From: Rhodococcus sp. 1168
GTDB taxonomy: Bacteria; Actinomycetota; Actinomycetes; Mycobacteriales; Mycobacteriaceae
Assembly: GCF_002091955.1 (NCBI RefSeq)
Contig: NZ_MKKY01000042.1
Span: 232,559 to 296,558, forward strand
Length of the DNA stretch: 64,000 bases
Reading direction: 5' to 3'
This document shows positions 36,320 through 45,462 of the stretch, in pieces (position 1 is the stretch's first letter; each line of letters opens with the position of its first letter). Made by a program: the position numbers and the translations under genes. The notes under the pieces were generated by a model. The model was not told the DNA's origin. It saw only the letters and a program-made list of their open reading frames with translations, and made no database searches.

Positions 36320-37711
36320 GTGGCAGCCACCGATATTCGTCAGACCGTAGATTCAGCATCGGAGTCTGCGTCCACTGCACCTGCTGCGGAAGCACCGACC
36401 GGCACGACCCTGGAGGTCGGAGCTGCACCAGCGGCAAAGGTCGCGTCAGCACCGGCCAAGAAAGCCGCCGCCAAAAAAGCTCCCGCCAAACGCGCAGCAG
36501 CCAAGAAAGCACCCGCGAAGAAAGCACCCGCGAAGAAGTCCACCGCAGATACGACCTCCGCAGATACGACCTCCGACGCTGATGCTCCCGGCATCGATGA
36601 GATCGACATCTCCGAAGGAGATCTCGCCGAGGCAGCCAACGACGTCGTCGAGGTTGTTGCAGTGGGCGCAGACACCGAAGAAGAGACGACCACAGAACCC
36701 ACTGCAGAGGACAAAGCGTCCGGAGACTTCGTCTGGGACGAAGAGGAGTCGGAGGCACTTCGTCAGGCCCGTAAGGACGCCGAACTCACCGCTTCGGCCG
36801 ATTCGGTCCGCGCGTATCTGAAGCAGATCGGCAAAGTTGCACTTCTCAACGCCGAAGAAGAAGTCGAGCTCGCCAAGCGAATCGAAGCAGGCCTCTTCGC
36901 CACCGAGAAGATGCGCGAGTTCGCCGAAAAAGGCGAGAAGCTACCCGTGGCCGCGCGACGCGACTACACCTGGATCTGCCGCGACGGTAACCGCGCAAAG
37001 AATCATCTTCTCGAGGCGAACCTCCGACTTGTCGTATCACTGGCCAAGCGGTACACCGGCCGCGGGATGGCCTTCCTGGATCTCATCCAAGAAGGAAACC
37101 TGGGACTGATTCGTGCCGTCGAGAAGTTCGACTACACCAAGGGTTACAAGTTCTCCACTTACGCCACGTGGTGGATCCGTCAGGCCATCACCAGGGCCAT
37201 GGCCGATCAGGCACGTACGATCCGCATCCCGGTGCATATGGTCGAGGTCATCAACAAGCTCGGCCGTATCCAGCGCGAGCTCCTTCAGGACTTGGGCCGT
37301 GAACCCACCCCCGAAGAGCTCGCCAAGGAAATGGACATCACGCCTGAAAAGGTTCTCGAGATTCAGCAATACGCTCGTGAGCCGATCTCGCTCGACCAGA
37401 CGATCGGCGACGAGGGCGACAGCCAGCTCGGCGATTTCATCGAGGACTCCGAAGCTGTCGTCGCGGTGGACGCCGTGTCGTTCACGCTGCTTCAGGATCA
37501 ACTCCAGTCGGTACTCGAGACACTGTCCGAACGAGAGGCAGGTGTCGTACGTCTCCGCTTCGGTCTGACCGATGGTCAGCCTCGCACTCTGGACGAGATC
37601 GGTCAGGTCTACGGCGTGACACGCGAGCGTATTCGACAGATCGAGTCGAAGACGATGTCCAAGCTTCGGCACCCATCCCGTTCGCAGGTACTTCGCGACT
37701 ACCTGGACTGA
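36320..37711 (+). CDS. sigA: Principal RNA polymerase sigma factor SigA
   Basis: The 463-residue protein is the housekeeping sigma-70. A low-complexity N-terminus carries Lys/Ala-rich repeats (AAKKAPAK units, about 45-75), then an acidic stretch. Region 1.2 is [16 protein letters not shown]; region 2 contains [19 protein letters not shown] and [16 protein letters not shown]; region 4.2 is [20 protein letters not shown]. The start is GTG at 36320. The stretch 36197-36319 holds its promoter. A terminator follows. Confidence 0.97.
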   Translation: MAATDIRQTVDSASESASTAPAAEAPTGTTLEVGAAPAAKVASAPAKKAAAKKAPAKRAAAKKAPAKKAPAKKSTADTTSADTTSDADAPGIDEIDISEGDLAEAANDVVEVVAVGADTEEETTTEPTAEDKASGDFVWDEEESEALRQARKDAELTASADSVRAYLKQIGKVALLNAEEEVELAKRIEAGLFATEKMREFAEKGEKLPVAARRDYTWICRDGNRAKNHLLEANLRLVVSLAKRYTGRGMAFLDLIQEGNLGLIRAVEKFDYTKGYKFSTYATWWIRQAITRAMADQARTIRIPVHMVEVINKLGRIQRELLQDLGREPTPEELAKEMDITPEKVLEIQQYAREPISLDQTIGDEGDSQLGDFIEDSEAVVAVDAVSFTLLQDQLQSVLETLSEREAGVVRLRFGLTDGQPRTLDEIGQVYGVTRERIRQIESKTMSKLRHPSRSQVLRDYLD

Positions 37712-37733
37712 TTTTCTACCGTCAGCGCAGGAG

Positions 37734-37764
37734 GCCGTCGTCCACACAGTGGGCGGCGGCTTTT
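37734..37764 (+). terminator. Hairpin terminator after sigA
   Basis: A 12-bp stem (gccgtcgtccac against gtgggcggcggc, two G-T pairs), a 3-nt loop and TTTT lie 22 bp after the sigA stop. Confidence 0.75.
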
Positions 37765-37824
37765 CGCGTATCTGTCGGCAAACCTCGGTGCGTCATCGGT
37801 TCGGCAGGGACAGGGAGTAGTCGG

Positions 37825-38184
37825 TCAGAGCTTCGGAGGCCCGAATTTCCCATCTGCGTTGGGGGCATAGTCGACGACTCCGACTATTGCGGACGTGGGC
37901 AGCGGCCCGTACAGATGTGGAAAGTGCATCGCTTCCGGATCTCCCGGCACTCCGGGCTCCCAGCGCACGATCGATCCGAGACGATCGGGGTCCACGACAA
38001 GCAGGACAATATCGGAACGTCCCGCAAACAGTCTGTTGGCGGGTAGCTGGACCTGCTCCGCTGTGGACAGGTGCACGAACCCGATGTCGTCGAAACCGGG
38101 CGGCCGGATCTCGTTCGAAGCGCGCACCGACAGCCATTCTTCGATGCTGCACATGTGAAGCAGAACGAGCGAGGTGTCGGTCAC
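37825..38184 (-). CDS. DUF952 protein
   Basis: The 119-residue protein matches DUF952: LVLLHMCSIEEW, FDDIGFVHLSTAEQV, NRLFAGRSDIVLLVVDPDRL, RWEPGVPG and MHFPHLYGPLP. GTG at 38184 starts it close to the domain; a longer frame to 38310 seems non-homologous. The function is unknown. It is convergent with sigA. Confidence 0.85.
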   Translation of the reverse strand: MTDTSLVLLHMCSIEEWLSVRASNEIRPPGFDDIGFVHLSTAEQVQLPANRLFAGRSDIVLLVVDPDRLGSIVRWEPGVPGDPEAMHFPHLYGPLPTSAIVGVVDYAPNADGKFGPPKL

Positions 38185-38495
38185 GTCGTCATCGTACGAG
38201 ACAGGTACGCCGACACGACTCGTGGACAATCGTTCACATCGCACGTCCGGCGATGTGGTGGCCGAAACGCCGGTCGTCCACGAAATGGAATCAGCTGTAA
38301 GCGAACGCAATTTTCGGCAAACCCCAACTGCCAGGGGCTTTCCGCTCGGTTCTTGTTAGTGACAACACAAAGAAACACCCACGGGAACAACGCGTGACTG
38401 CCAAACGTCTGAGAGAGTGTACGGACCGCGCCATACCGACGCGGCGGACCGGCCCCAGGCGATCGCTTGATACCGAAAGCCAGTACGGAGGAGTC

Positions 38496-38690
38496 ATGCC
38501 CGGAACATTGACCAGCCCACAATTGACAGCGACCGACCGGTGCGACCGGTGCGGCGCAGGGGCTCGTGCACGCGTTGTGCTCTCGACCGGTGGAGAACTC
38601 CTGTTCTGCGGCCATCATGCCAAGGAACACGAGGACCGACTGCGTGAAGTGAACGCAACAGTGATGACCGAATCGGACTCCGCAGTGTAA
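38496..38690 (+). CDS. DUF7455 small zinc-binding protein
   Basis: The 64-residue protein reads TATDRCDRCGAGARARVV...GELLFCGHHAKEHEDRL, with a CxxC pair and CxxH, a zinc knuckle typical of this actinobacterial family. ATG at 38496 is favoured by GGAGGAGTC directly upstream; the frame continues upstream without homology. The role is unknown. A bidirectional terminator follows. Confidence 0.85.
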   Translation: MPGTLTSPQLTATDRCDRCGAGARARVVLSTGGELLFCGHHAKEHEDRLREVNATVMTESDSAV

Positions 38691-38750
38691 CCGGCTCGCT
38701 CGTATCGGACGGCGCATGCGCCGACGAATCGACAGTCATTTCGAAACCAT

Positions 38751-38784
38751 AACGGGTGGCCACGAGAAGTCGTGGCCACCCGTT
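38751..38784. terminator. Perfect 15-bp hairpin between convergent genes
   Basis: The arms aacgggtggccacga (38751-38765) and tcgtggccacccgtt (38770-38784) with a gaag loop lie between the DUF7455 gene and the helicase, which converge, so it can terminate both. Confidence 0.85.
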
Positions 38785-38816
38785 CTGCGTTTCGCCCGGA
38801 ATCCAGCTTTTGGGCG

Positions 38817-40562
38817 TCACATCTTGCGTAATTGAACGATCCGCTCGCTCAGCTGATCCGCGGTGGCCATAGCGGTCGGTGGCCCGCCACAGATGCGCCG
38901 TAAGTCCCCGTGAATGATCCCGTGAGGCTTTCCGGTGCGATGGTGGTACACAGCAACCAAACTGTTGAGTTCACGACGAAGCCCGGCCAGCTGGCCGGCC
39001 GAGGACGCACGTTCGGACACCGCTATCGGAGCGGGGACGGATAGCCCAGGTGCTGTCGGCTTGTCGATCTGTTCCTGCTGGCGTTGACGAAGCAGATCTC
39101 GCATCTGCTTGGCATCCAACAGCCCGGGAAGACCGAGGTAGTCGGCTTCCTCGTCGCTTCCCGAGAACGTCGCGGTCCCGAAAGACGATCCGTCGTAGAT
39201 CACCTGATCGAGCTCCGCGTCCGCACCCAGCGAGGTGTACGCCTTCTCTTCCTCGCCTAGTTCGTCTTTCTGCTTGTTGGCATCGGCGAGCAACTCGTCG
39301 TCGAACCCGTCCTTTTCGCGGTGGGGCTTACCCAAGACGTGGTCGCGCTGCGCCTCGAGCTGACTTGCCAAGTCCAACAGGACCGGCACCGACGGCAGAA
39401 AAACGCTCGCGGTCTCCCCCTTGCGGCGTGATCGAACGAAACGACCGATGGCCTGAGCGAAATAGAGCGGCGTCGATGCGCTCGTCGCGTACACACCCAC
39501 TGCCAATCGCGGAACGTCGACCCCCTCGGACACCATGCGGACCGCAACCATCCACTGCTGGGTGCTTTTCCCGAACTCGGCGATCCGCGCCGACGACGTC
39601 GGGTCATCGGACAGGACGATCGACGGCGATTCCCCGGTGATCACCTCGAGCAGCTTGGCGTACGCGCGCGCAACGGTTTGGTCGGTTGCGATCACGAGTC
39701 CGCCTGCGTCCGGCATGCCTCCGGCCCTCAGTTGCCCGAGTCTGGTGTGTGCAGCCAACAGCACAGCAGGCATCCAGTCGCCCTGCGGGTCGAGAGCTGT
39801 GCGCCAGGCGCGTGCGGTCTGCTCGGCACTCAGGGGCTCACCCAGACGTGCGGTGAACTCTTCACCGGCGTTGTCACGCCACCGCGCCTCACCCGAATAC
39901 GCGAGGAACACGACCGGCCGTACGACGCCGTCGGCCAAAGCCTCCGAATAGCCGTACGAGTGGTCGGCGCGTGAACGCATCAAACCCTCGTCGTCCGGTT
40001 CGTAGTTGATGAACGGAATCGGGCTGTCGTCGCTGCGGAAAGGCGTACCGGTCAGAGCCAATCTGCGCGTTGCGTCACCGAAGGCCTCGCGGATGCCCTC
40101 GCCCCAACTCTTTGCGTCACCACCGTGATGGATCTCGTCGAGGATGACAAGAGTGCGCCGAGCCTCGGTGCGCACCCGATGGCGGAACGGGTGTGAAGCG
40201 ATTTGGGCATAGGTGACGACCACACCGTGGTAGTCACTCGAAGTCTGACCGGTCGAGTTGGAGAAGCGAGAGTCGAGCGCAATTCCCACGCGAGCAGCAG
40301 ATTCCGCCCACTGGTGCTTCAAGTGCTCGGTCGGGGCGACGACGGTGATCTGATCGACGGTTCGGTGCGCCAACAACTCCGATGCGACGCGCAAGGCGAA
40401 AGTGGTCTTACCTGCTCCCGGCGTCGCGACCGCGAGAAAGTCCTTGGGTGAGCTCACCAGATATCGGGTGAGTGCGCGCCTTTGCCATGCGCGCAGCGGC
40501 GCACCACCTGCCGAACTCTCGGTGGGTGCGGTTCTCTGGTCTTTTGATTCGGCTTCGGTCAT
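38817..40562 (-). CDS. DEAD/DEAH-box helicase
   Basis: The 581-residue protein is an SF2 helicase of the Ssl2/XPB-like type: LRAWQRRALTRYL (Q-like), VATPGAGKTTFALRVASEL (Walker A), LVILDEIHHGGD (DEIH), LALTGTPFRSD (motif III) and the C-terminal lobe with RMVSEGVDVPRLAVGVYAT and QAIGRFVRSRRKGE (motif VI). The last ~180 residues have no motif I know. ATG at 40562 is preferred over 40595. It probably takes part in DNA repair or processing. It is divergent from the YihY gene. Confidence 0.88.
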   Translation of the reverse strand: MTEAESKDQRTAPTESSAGGAPLRAWQRRALTRYLVSSPKDFLAVATPGAGKTTFALRVASELLAHRTVDQITVVAPTEHLKHQWAESAARVGIALDSRFSNSTGQTSSDYHGVVVTYAQIASHPFRHRVRTEARRTLVILDEIHHGGDAKSWGEGIREAFGDATRRLALTGTPFRSDDSPIPFINYEPDDEGLMRSRADHSYGYSEALADGVVRPVVFLAYSGEARWRDNAGEEFTARLGEPLSAEQTARAWRTALDPQGDWMPAVLLAAHTRLGQLRAGGMPDAGGLVIATDQTVARAYAKLLEVITGESPSIVLSDDPTSSARIAEFGKSTQQWMVAVRMVSEGVDVPRLAVGVYATSASTPLYFAQAIGRFVRSRRKGETASVFLPSVPVLLDLASQLEAQRDHVLGKPHREKDGFDDELLADANKQKDELGEEEKAYTSLGADAELDQVIYDGSSFGTATFSGSDEEADYLGLPGLLDAKQMRDLLRQRQQEQIDKPTAPGLSVPAPIAVSERASSAGQLAGLRRELNSLVAVYHHRTGKPHGIIHGDLRRICGGPPTAMATADQLSERIVQLRKM

Positions 40563-40774
40563 GTCAGCGCTCACTGGCCCGCCGGTTCCTGGCATTCGAT
40601 CGAATTCCTCGCGCTCTCGGTTGCCCTGCAGTTCCCGCCGTGGAGCCTATCGCTCTGCACCGACCGATCTCGCATCGGAAGGAGCACCCGAGGGGGCCGC
40701 TCGTTCGACTCCTTCAGCGACACGAGGGGTGTAAACGGGCACTCCGAGCCTCGTTCAGGAATGCTGGAGAGACC

Positions 40775-41968
40775 ATGAGTGATTCTGCAGGCGAAACACC
40801 ACCAAGCGGGCAGTTGTCCAAGAGACGGCCGCTTCGATCCATGTGGGTTGTGACGCTACGCACACTGGGCAAGTCCTGGGACGACTCGATCTTCAGTAAA
40901 GCTGCAACTGCGGCGTTCTGGCAGACGCTCTCGCTTCCGCCGTTGTTGCTCGGAGTACTCGGCAGTCTCGGGTTCGTCGCCGGCTGGTTCGGTCCCAACA
41001 CCATCGACATCATCGAGTCGAAGATCATCACGTTCAGCCGCACGGTGTTCAGCGACAGCGTCGTCGACGGCATCATCACTCCGACAGTGCAGGACATACT
41101 CCAGCAAGGGCGAGGCGAGGTCGTGTCCGCCGGCTTCGTCCTGTCGCTGTGGGCTGGATCGTCGGCGATTTCCACGTTCGTCGATTCGATAGTCGAAGCG
41201 CACGGCCAGCAAGATGCACGTCACCCGATTTGGCAGCGAGTGTTCGCACTGCTGCTCTACATGGCGTTTCTGATCGCAGCAGTATTCGTGCTGCCGCTGG
41301 TTGCGCTGGGCCCTACGTACGTGAAGCAGATCCTCCCGGGTTCATGGTTCGAGATCGGGAGCGAACTGATCGACTTCTTCTACTACCCCGCCGTCGGATT
41401 GCTTCTCATCGCCGGATTGACCACGCTCTACAAGGTGGCGCTGCACACTTCGCTGCCGTGGCACCGACTCCTCGGGGGAGCATTACTGGCGGGAGTGTTC
41501 TTCATGATCGCCAGCGCGGTGCTTCGCCGCTATCTGACCTGGATCACCGGAACCGGTTACACCTACGGCGCGCTCGCAACTCCCATCGCGTTTCTGTTGT
41601 TCACATTCTTCCTGGGCTTCGCAGTCGTTCTCGGCGCAGAGTTCAACGCAACCATCCAAGAGTTCTTCCCTGCGCGGGCGACCAGGATCGACCAAATGAA
41701 GGGATGGCTCGCCGCGCAGGCAGATTCCGAGGAGTCGGGGCCGGTGACAGCGGTCGCGTGGAGGTTGGCCACAGGCCCCATCCGGGTGGGACAGGACAGG
41801 GGCCGATCGAACAGATCCAAGGAAACGACGGCAATTCCCGCCTCGCCCGACACCTCGGCCGAACCCGACGGCCCACCGCAGCCGGGTCCTACTCCGAAGG
41901 TGCCGCCGTCCGGCGATCACCTGTCGGATCCGGCGTGCGGTCAGTCGCCCTTCTTCAATCCCTCGTAG
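40775..41968 (+). CDS. YihY/BrkB-family membrane protein
   Basis: The 397-residue protein shows the YihY pattern: an amphipathic start (LGKSWDDSIFSKAATAAFWQ), then six membrane helices to about residue 310, with GTGYTYGALATPIAFLLFTFFLGFAVVLGAEFN near the end of the core. A Pro/Ser-rich cytosolic tail of ~80 residues follows. ATG at 40775 has GGAGAG 5 nt upstream. The function is unknown despite the historic RNase BN name. Its 3' end overlaps the convergent DUF3039 gene by 28 bp. Confidence 0.87.
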   Translation: MSDSAGETPPSGQLSKRRPLRSMWVVTLRTLGKSWDDSIFSKAATAAFWQTLSLPPLLLGVLGSLGFVAGWFGPNTIDIIESKIITFSRTVFSDSVVDGIITPTVQDILQQGRGEVVSAGFVLSLWAGSSAISTFVDSIVEAHGQQDARHPIWQRVFALLLYMAFLIAAVFVLPLVALGPTYVKQILPGSWFEIGSELIDFFYYPAVGLLLIAGLTTLYKVALHTSLPWHRLLGGALLAGVFFMIASAVLRRYLTWITGTGYTYGALATPIAFLLFTFFLGFAVVLGAEFNATIQEFFPARATRIDQMKGWLAAQADSEESGPVTAVAWRLATGPIRVGQDRGRSNRSKETTAIPASPDTSAEPDGPPQPGPTPKVPPSGDHLSDPACGQSPFFNPS

Positions 41969-42177
41969 ACCTTCTTGCAGTCGGGGCACACCGGCGAGCC
42001 GGGCTTCGCCGATTTGGTCACCGGAAAAACCTCACCGCACAGCGCGACGACGTGTGTGCCCATCACGGCACTTTCGGTGATCTTGTTCTTCTTCACGTAG
42101 TGAAAGAACTTCGGTCGGTCGTCTTCCGTGGTTTCGTCCGGCGCGATTTCGGGGCGGTCTTTCGTCTGAGTGCTCAT
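41941..42177 (-). CDS. DUF3039 protein
   Basis: The 78-residue protein of the DUF3039 family contains KFFHYVKKNKITESAVMGTHVVALCGE and ends with CPDCKKVYEGL, with cysteines placed as for a zinc site. ATG at 42177 begins the family sequence (MSTQTKD). The role is unknown. It overlaps the YihY gene tail-to-tail by 28 bp. Confidence 0.88.
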   Translation of the reverse strand: MSTQTKDRPEIAPDETTEDDRPKFFHYVKKNKITESAVMGTHVVALCGEVFPVTKSAKPGSPVCPDCKKVYEGLKKGD

Positions 42178-42260
42178 GATTCGATTATTCCGCATCCGTC
42201 GTGATGAGACGAACGACGCCGCTGAGTGCATTCCGGGTGAGGTAGTGCCACAGTGGAGGG

Positions 42261-42629
42261 ATGACGAGAACCCAGGGGTTTTCCGGCCCGGCCGAGAGTG
42301 GATCGGCCCGTAACCCCGCATTGATCACCGAGGCGCAGCAATCGGTCGAAGATCAGCACAAAGCTCGAGTGCGGAAATACATGTTCATCATGTCTTTCCG
42401 TATCCCCGCGCTGGTTCTCGCCGCCGTGTCGTACAGCATGTGGACCAATCCTTGGATTGCGATGGCGATCGTCGGGGTCTCCATTCCGCTCCCCTGGATG
42501 GCGGTTCTCATCGCCAACGATCGCCCACCGCGCACCAGGAGCGAAGTGAGCCGCTACGACGGCCGACACGTCGAGTCGACACAGATCGAGGCACGCGCCC
42601 ATCGCGTCATCGATGCAAGCGAAGACTGA
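42261..42629 (+). CDS. DUF3099 membrane protein
   Basis: The 122-residue protein has LITEAQQSVEDQHKARVRKY, then two hydrophobic helices (about 41-60 and 65-84) and a short polar tail, which is the DUF3099 layout. It diverges from DUF3039. The function is unknown. Confidence 0.87.
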   Translation: MTRTQGFSGPAESGSARNPALITEAQQSVEDQHKARVRKYMFIMSFRIPALVLAAVSYSMWTNPWIAMAIVGVSIPLPWMAVLIANDRPPRTRSEVSRYDGRHVESTQIEARAHRVIDASED

Positions 42630-42674
42630 CCGGCACGACGGGTGGACACACCGGTGCTCGCTGCCTGAAAGACT

Positions 42675-44171
42675 GTGCCGGTGACTGCGACACTGCTTTC
42701 TGCATGCCCATCTCTCCGACAAGCTTTCGAATCGAGTTCCTACGACGCCGACAGTCTTCTCGAAGCACTTGGCGATGACGCCCACGCCGCCCTCATGCGT
42801 AGCGAACCTGTTCCCGTGCGACGCGAGAGCCAAGATCGTGGGCGCCTGGGTGTTCTGATTCGCCTGTTCCTACTCGTCGACGACATCGAAGAGTTCGACG
42901 CTGCCGAAGCTCTGTCCCCGCTTTCGCTCGACGACGCTGTCGCAACGGGAATCGTCGAGCGGGTCGAACCTGATCGCGTGCGTGCATTGCTCGATATTCG
43001 ACCACTCGATGCCGGATACGGCACCCGCTGGATCCTCTCCGATCTCGACGGCAGTATGCGCCGAACTCCGACCGCCACCGATCACGTCCTGGGTGTCGGT
43101 CAAGCATCGCTCTCGCTACTTCGCGGAACTCCGACCACCCAGGTAGGCGACGTCCTCGATGTCGGTACCGGATGTGGAGTGCAGGCGATCCACGCGGCCC
43201 AATACGCCCACACCGTGACCGGTACCGACATCAGTGAGCGCGCGATGCTTCTCGCCGAGGCAACGTGCGCTCTCAACGGCATGAACATCGAACTGCTGCG
43301 TGGATCGTGGTTCGAGCCCGTCGAGGGTAGGACCTTCGATCGGATCGTTGCCAACCCGCCGTTCGTCGTCGGGCGCGGAACGATCGAACACAGCTACCGC
43401 GATTCGGGGATCGATCTCGACGGGGCGAGCAGACTGATGATCGAACAGGCACCGAACTACCTGAAGCTTGGTGGTACTGCCGTCATTCTGGCGTCCTGGA
43501 TCCACGTCAGCGGCGAGGACTGGCGCGCGCGTGTTGCATCGTGGATTCCCGATCACGGTGTGGATGCGTGGATTGTGCAACGCGACGTTGCCGACCCGGC
43601 ACTGTACGTCGGTACGTGGTTGCGAGACGGAGGGGTCGATCAACGGGACGTCGCAGGTGGGGTTCTGGCAGAGTCCTGGCTCGAGCACTTCGCCGAGGCC
43701 GAGGTCGAGGGCATCGGATTCGGATTCGTCTATCTGCGCAAGACCGACCTGCCGAGCGATGTTCTGGCCGAGGACCTTCACCACGCATTCGAAGATCCCC
43801 TGGGTGACGAAGCGATCGCCTATTTCGACAGAGTCGCCTGGCTTCGTGAAAACGATCTCGCTGGCGCCGTGTTCAGGCTCGATCCTGCGACTGCCCTCGA
43901 ACGTGTCTATCTGCCGGGCGAGGATGGGTGGAACGAGGAGGTCGTCCGTGTGTACCGGGGAAACGGCCCGAACTGGCAGCACGAGATCGATGAGTTGGGC
44001 GCACGCTTGCTCGCGGGAATGCGACCGAACGGTCTGGCGCTACGCGAACTGGTCGCGCTGCTGGCCTCAGCGAACGATCTCGACGAGACCGACCTACTGG
44101 TGGGTTCCGTCAAGCTGATCACCGGCCTGTTCCGTCATGGACTCCTCGCGCCCGAGGGTGGAGAGGACTGA
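42675..44171 (+). CDS. Class I SAM-dependent methyltransferase
   Basis: The 498-residue protein has an N-terminal helical domain (about 1-140), a methyltransferase core with DVLDVGTGCGVQAIHAAQ (about 157-173), acid TDIS and FDRIVANPPFVVGRG (NPPF motif, about 223-237), then a C-terminal extension. NPPF enzymes methylate N atoms of nucleic bases or glutamine side chains, as in PrmC. The substrate here is unknown. GTG at 42675 is the start; a second GTG 6 nt on is possible. It lies between DUF3099 and sigB. Confidence 0.85.
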   Translation: MPVTATLLSACPSLRQAFESSSYDADSLLEALGDDAHAALMRSEPVPVRRESQDRGRLGVLIRLFLLVDDIEEFDAAEALSPLSLDDAVATGIVERVEPDRVRALLDIRPLDAGYGTRWILSDLDGSMRRTPTATDHVLGVGQASLSLLRGTPTTQVGDVLDVGTGCGVQAIHAAQYAHTVTGTDISERAMLLAEATCALNGMNIELLRGSWFEPVEGRTFDRIVANPPFVVGRGTIEHSYRDSGIDLDGASRLMIEQAPNYLKLGGTAVILASWIHVSGEDWRARVASWIPDHGVDAWIVQRDVADPALYVGTWLRDGGVDQRDVAGGVLAESWLEHFAEAEVEGIGFGFVYLRKTDLPSDVLAEDLHHAFEDPLGDEAIAYFDRVAWLRENDLAGAVFRLDPATALERVYLPGEDGWNEEVVRVYRGNGPNWQHEIDELGARLLAGMRPNGLALRELVALLASANDLDETDLLVGSVKLITGLFRHGLLAPEGGED

Positions 44172-44255
44172 GTTCCAAGACTGAACCTTCTCAGCAACTT
44201 CTCAGGACGTGTACGCGATAGACCCTGGTCAAGCGGGTATCAGCGGGTGGAGCGT

Positions 44256-44283
44256 GGGAACTTTTCGGGGACACCCGGACGTT
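44256..44283 (+). promoter_or_regulatory. ECF-sigma-type promoter of sigB
   Basis: GGGAAC at 44256-44261 and CGTT at 44280-44283 are separated by 18 bp, fitting the SigE/SigH-class consensus (GGAAC...CGTT) known to drive sigB in mycobacteria. It lies 36 bp upstream of the sigB ATG. Confidence 0.75.
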
Positions 44284-44319
44284 GATCCCTAAGAGACACC
44301 ACCGATCAGGAGGCAAGTC

Positions 44320-45291
44320 ATGACCAGCCCCAGCACTACGACCCGCCCACGTCCGACCGACGCCGATCTCGACGCACAGAGCCCGGCTGCGGATCTCGTT
44401 CGCGTCTATCTCAACGGCATCGGTCGCACCGCGCTGTTGACTGCGGAAGAGGAAGTGGATCTCGCCAAGCGTATCGAAGCTGGCTTGTATGCGAAGAATG
44501 TGCTGGAGAACACCAAGCGCTTGACGGCGGCCAAAAAGCGCAAGCTGGCGATCATCGTTCGTGACGGGAGTGCTGCTCGAAGCCATCTACTCGAGGCGAA
44601 CCTACGTCTCGTGGTGTCCCTTGCGAAGCGATACACCGGACGTGGCATGCCGCTGCTCGATCTGATTCAGGAGGGGAACCTCGGTCTGATTCGCGCTATG
44701 GAGAAGTTCGACTACGCCAAGGGCTTCAAGTTCTCCACCTACGCGACCTGGTGGATCCGGCAGGCCATCACTCGCGGAATGGCAGATCAGAGCCGGACCA
44801 TTCGGCTACCAGTACATCTGGTCGAGCAGGTGAACAAGCTGGCCCGGATCAAGCGTGAACTTCACCAGCAACTCGGTCGCGAGGCCACCGACGACGAACT
44901 GTCCAGCGAATCGGGAATTCCCGCCGCGAAGATCGCCGATCTTCTCGATCACAGTCGCGACCCGGTCAGCCTCGATATGCCCGTCGGAAGCGATGAGGAA
45001 GCCCCACTCGGCGACTTCATCGAAGACTCCGAAGCTACTTCCGCTGAGAACGCAGTGATCGCCGGACTTCTTCACAGCGACGTCCGCACAGTGCTCTCCA
45101 CGCTGGACGAGCGCGAACAACAGGTCATTCGCCTGAGGTTCGGCTTGGATGACGGGCAACCCCGCACGCTCGACCAGATCGGCAAATTGTTCGGACTCTC
45201 GCGCGAGCGCGTTCGTCAGATCGAGCGCGAGGTAATGGTCAAGCTTCGGCAGGGTGATCGAGCGGAGAAGCTGCGGTCCTACGCAAGCTGA
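44320..45291 (+). CDS. sigB: Sigma factor SigB
   Basis: The 323-residue SigA-like sigma factor lacks the long SigA N-terminus: [23 protein letters not shown] (region 1.2), [19 protein letters not shown] and [20 protein letters not shown] (region 2) and [20 protein letters not shown] (region 4.2). In related genera it directs stress and stationary-phase transcription. ATG at 44320 follows GGAGG by 7 nt. The ECF-type promoter upstream suggests control by an extracytoplasmic-stress sigma factor. Confidence 0.96.
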   Translation: MTSPSTTTRPRPTDADLDAQSPAADLVRVYLNGIGRTALLTAEEEVDLAKRIEAGLYAKNVLENTKRLTAAKKRKLAIIVRDGSAARSHLLEANLRLVVSLAKRYTGRGMPLLDLIQEGNLGLIRAMEKFDYAKGFKFSTYATWWIRQAITRGMADQSRTIRLPVHLVEQVNKLARIKRELHQQLGREATDDELSSESGIPAAKIADLLDHSRDPVSLDMPVGSDEEAPLGDFIEDSEATSAENAVIAGLLHSDVRTVLSTLDEREQQVIRLRFGLDDGQPRTLDQIGKLFGLSRERVRQIEREVMVKLRQGDRAEKLRSYAS

Positions 45292-45373
45292 AGTCTGTCC
45301 GACCGCACCACTTCAAGACTGCACCGACGACTGGCGCACCGTGAAAACTCCCGCTGCCACCACCCCAGATGTG

Positions 45374-45423
45374 GGTGGCCGAGTCGACTTCCTTCCCCCT
45401 CAAGGAATGCCGACTCGGCCACC
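45374..45423. terminator. Long hairpin between sigB and the acyl-CoA ligase gene
   Basis: Outer arms ggtggccgagtcg (45374-45386) and cgactcggccacc (45411-45423) are perfect; an inner 6-bp stem (ttcctt/aaggaa) extends it. The genes converge on it. Confidence 0.8.
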
Positions 45424-45462
45424 GCTTTCCGCAGAACGAGAAGCCATTCGCGCCCGTAACAC

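Noticed and set aside
36450..36550. Short tandem repeats suggestive of a repeat array
   Set aside because: They encode the Lys/Ala-rich N-terminus of SigA; there are no spacers, so this is not a CRISPR array.
37825..38310. Longer version of the DUF952 gene starting at 38310
   Set aside because: The extra 42 residues do not fit the family; GTG at 38184 starts next to the conserved domain.
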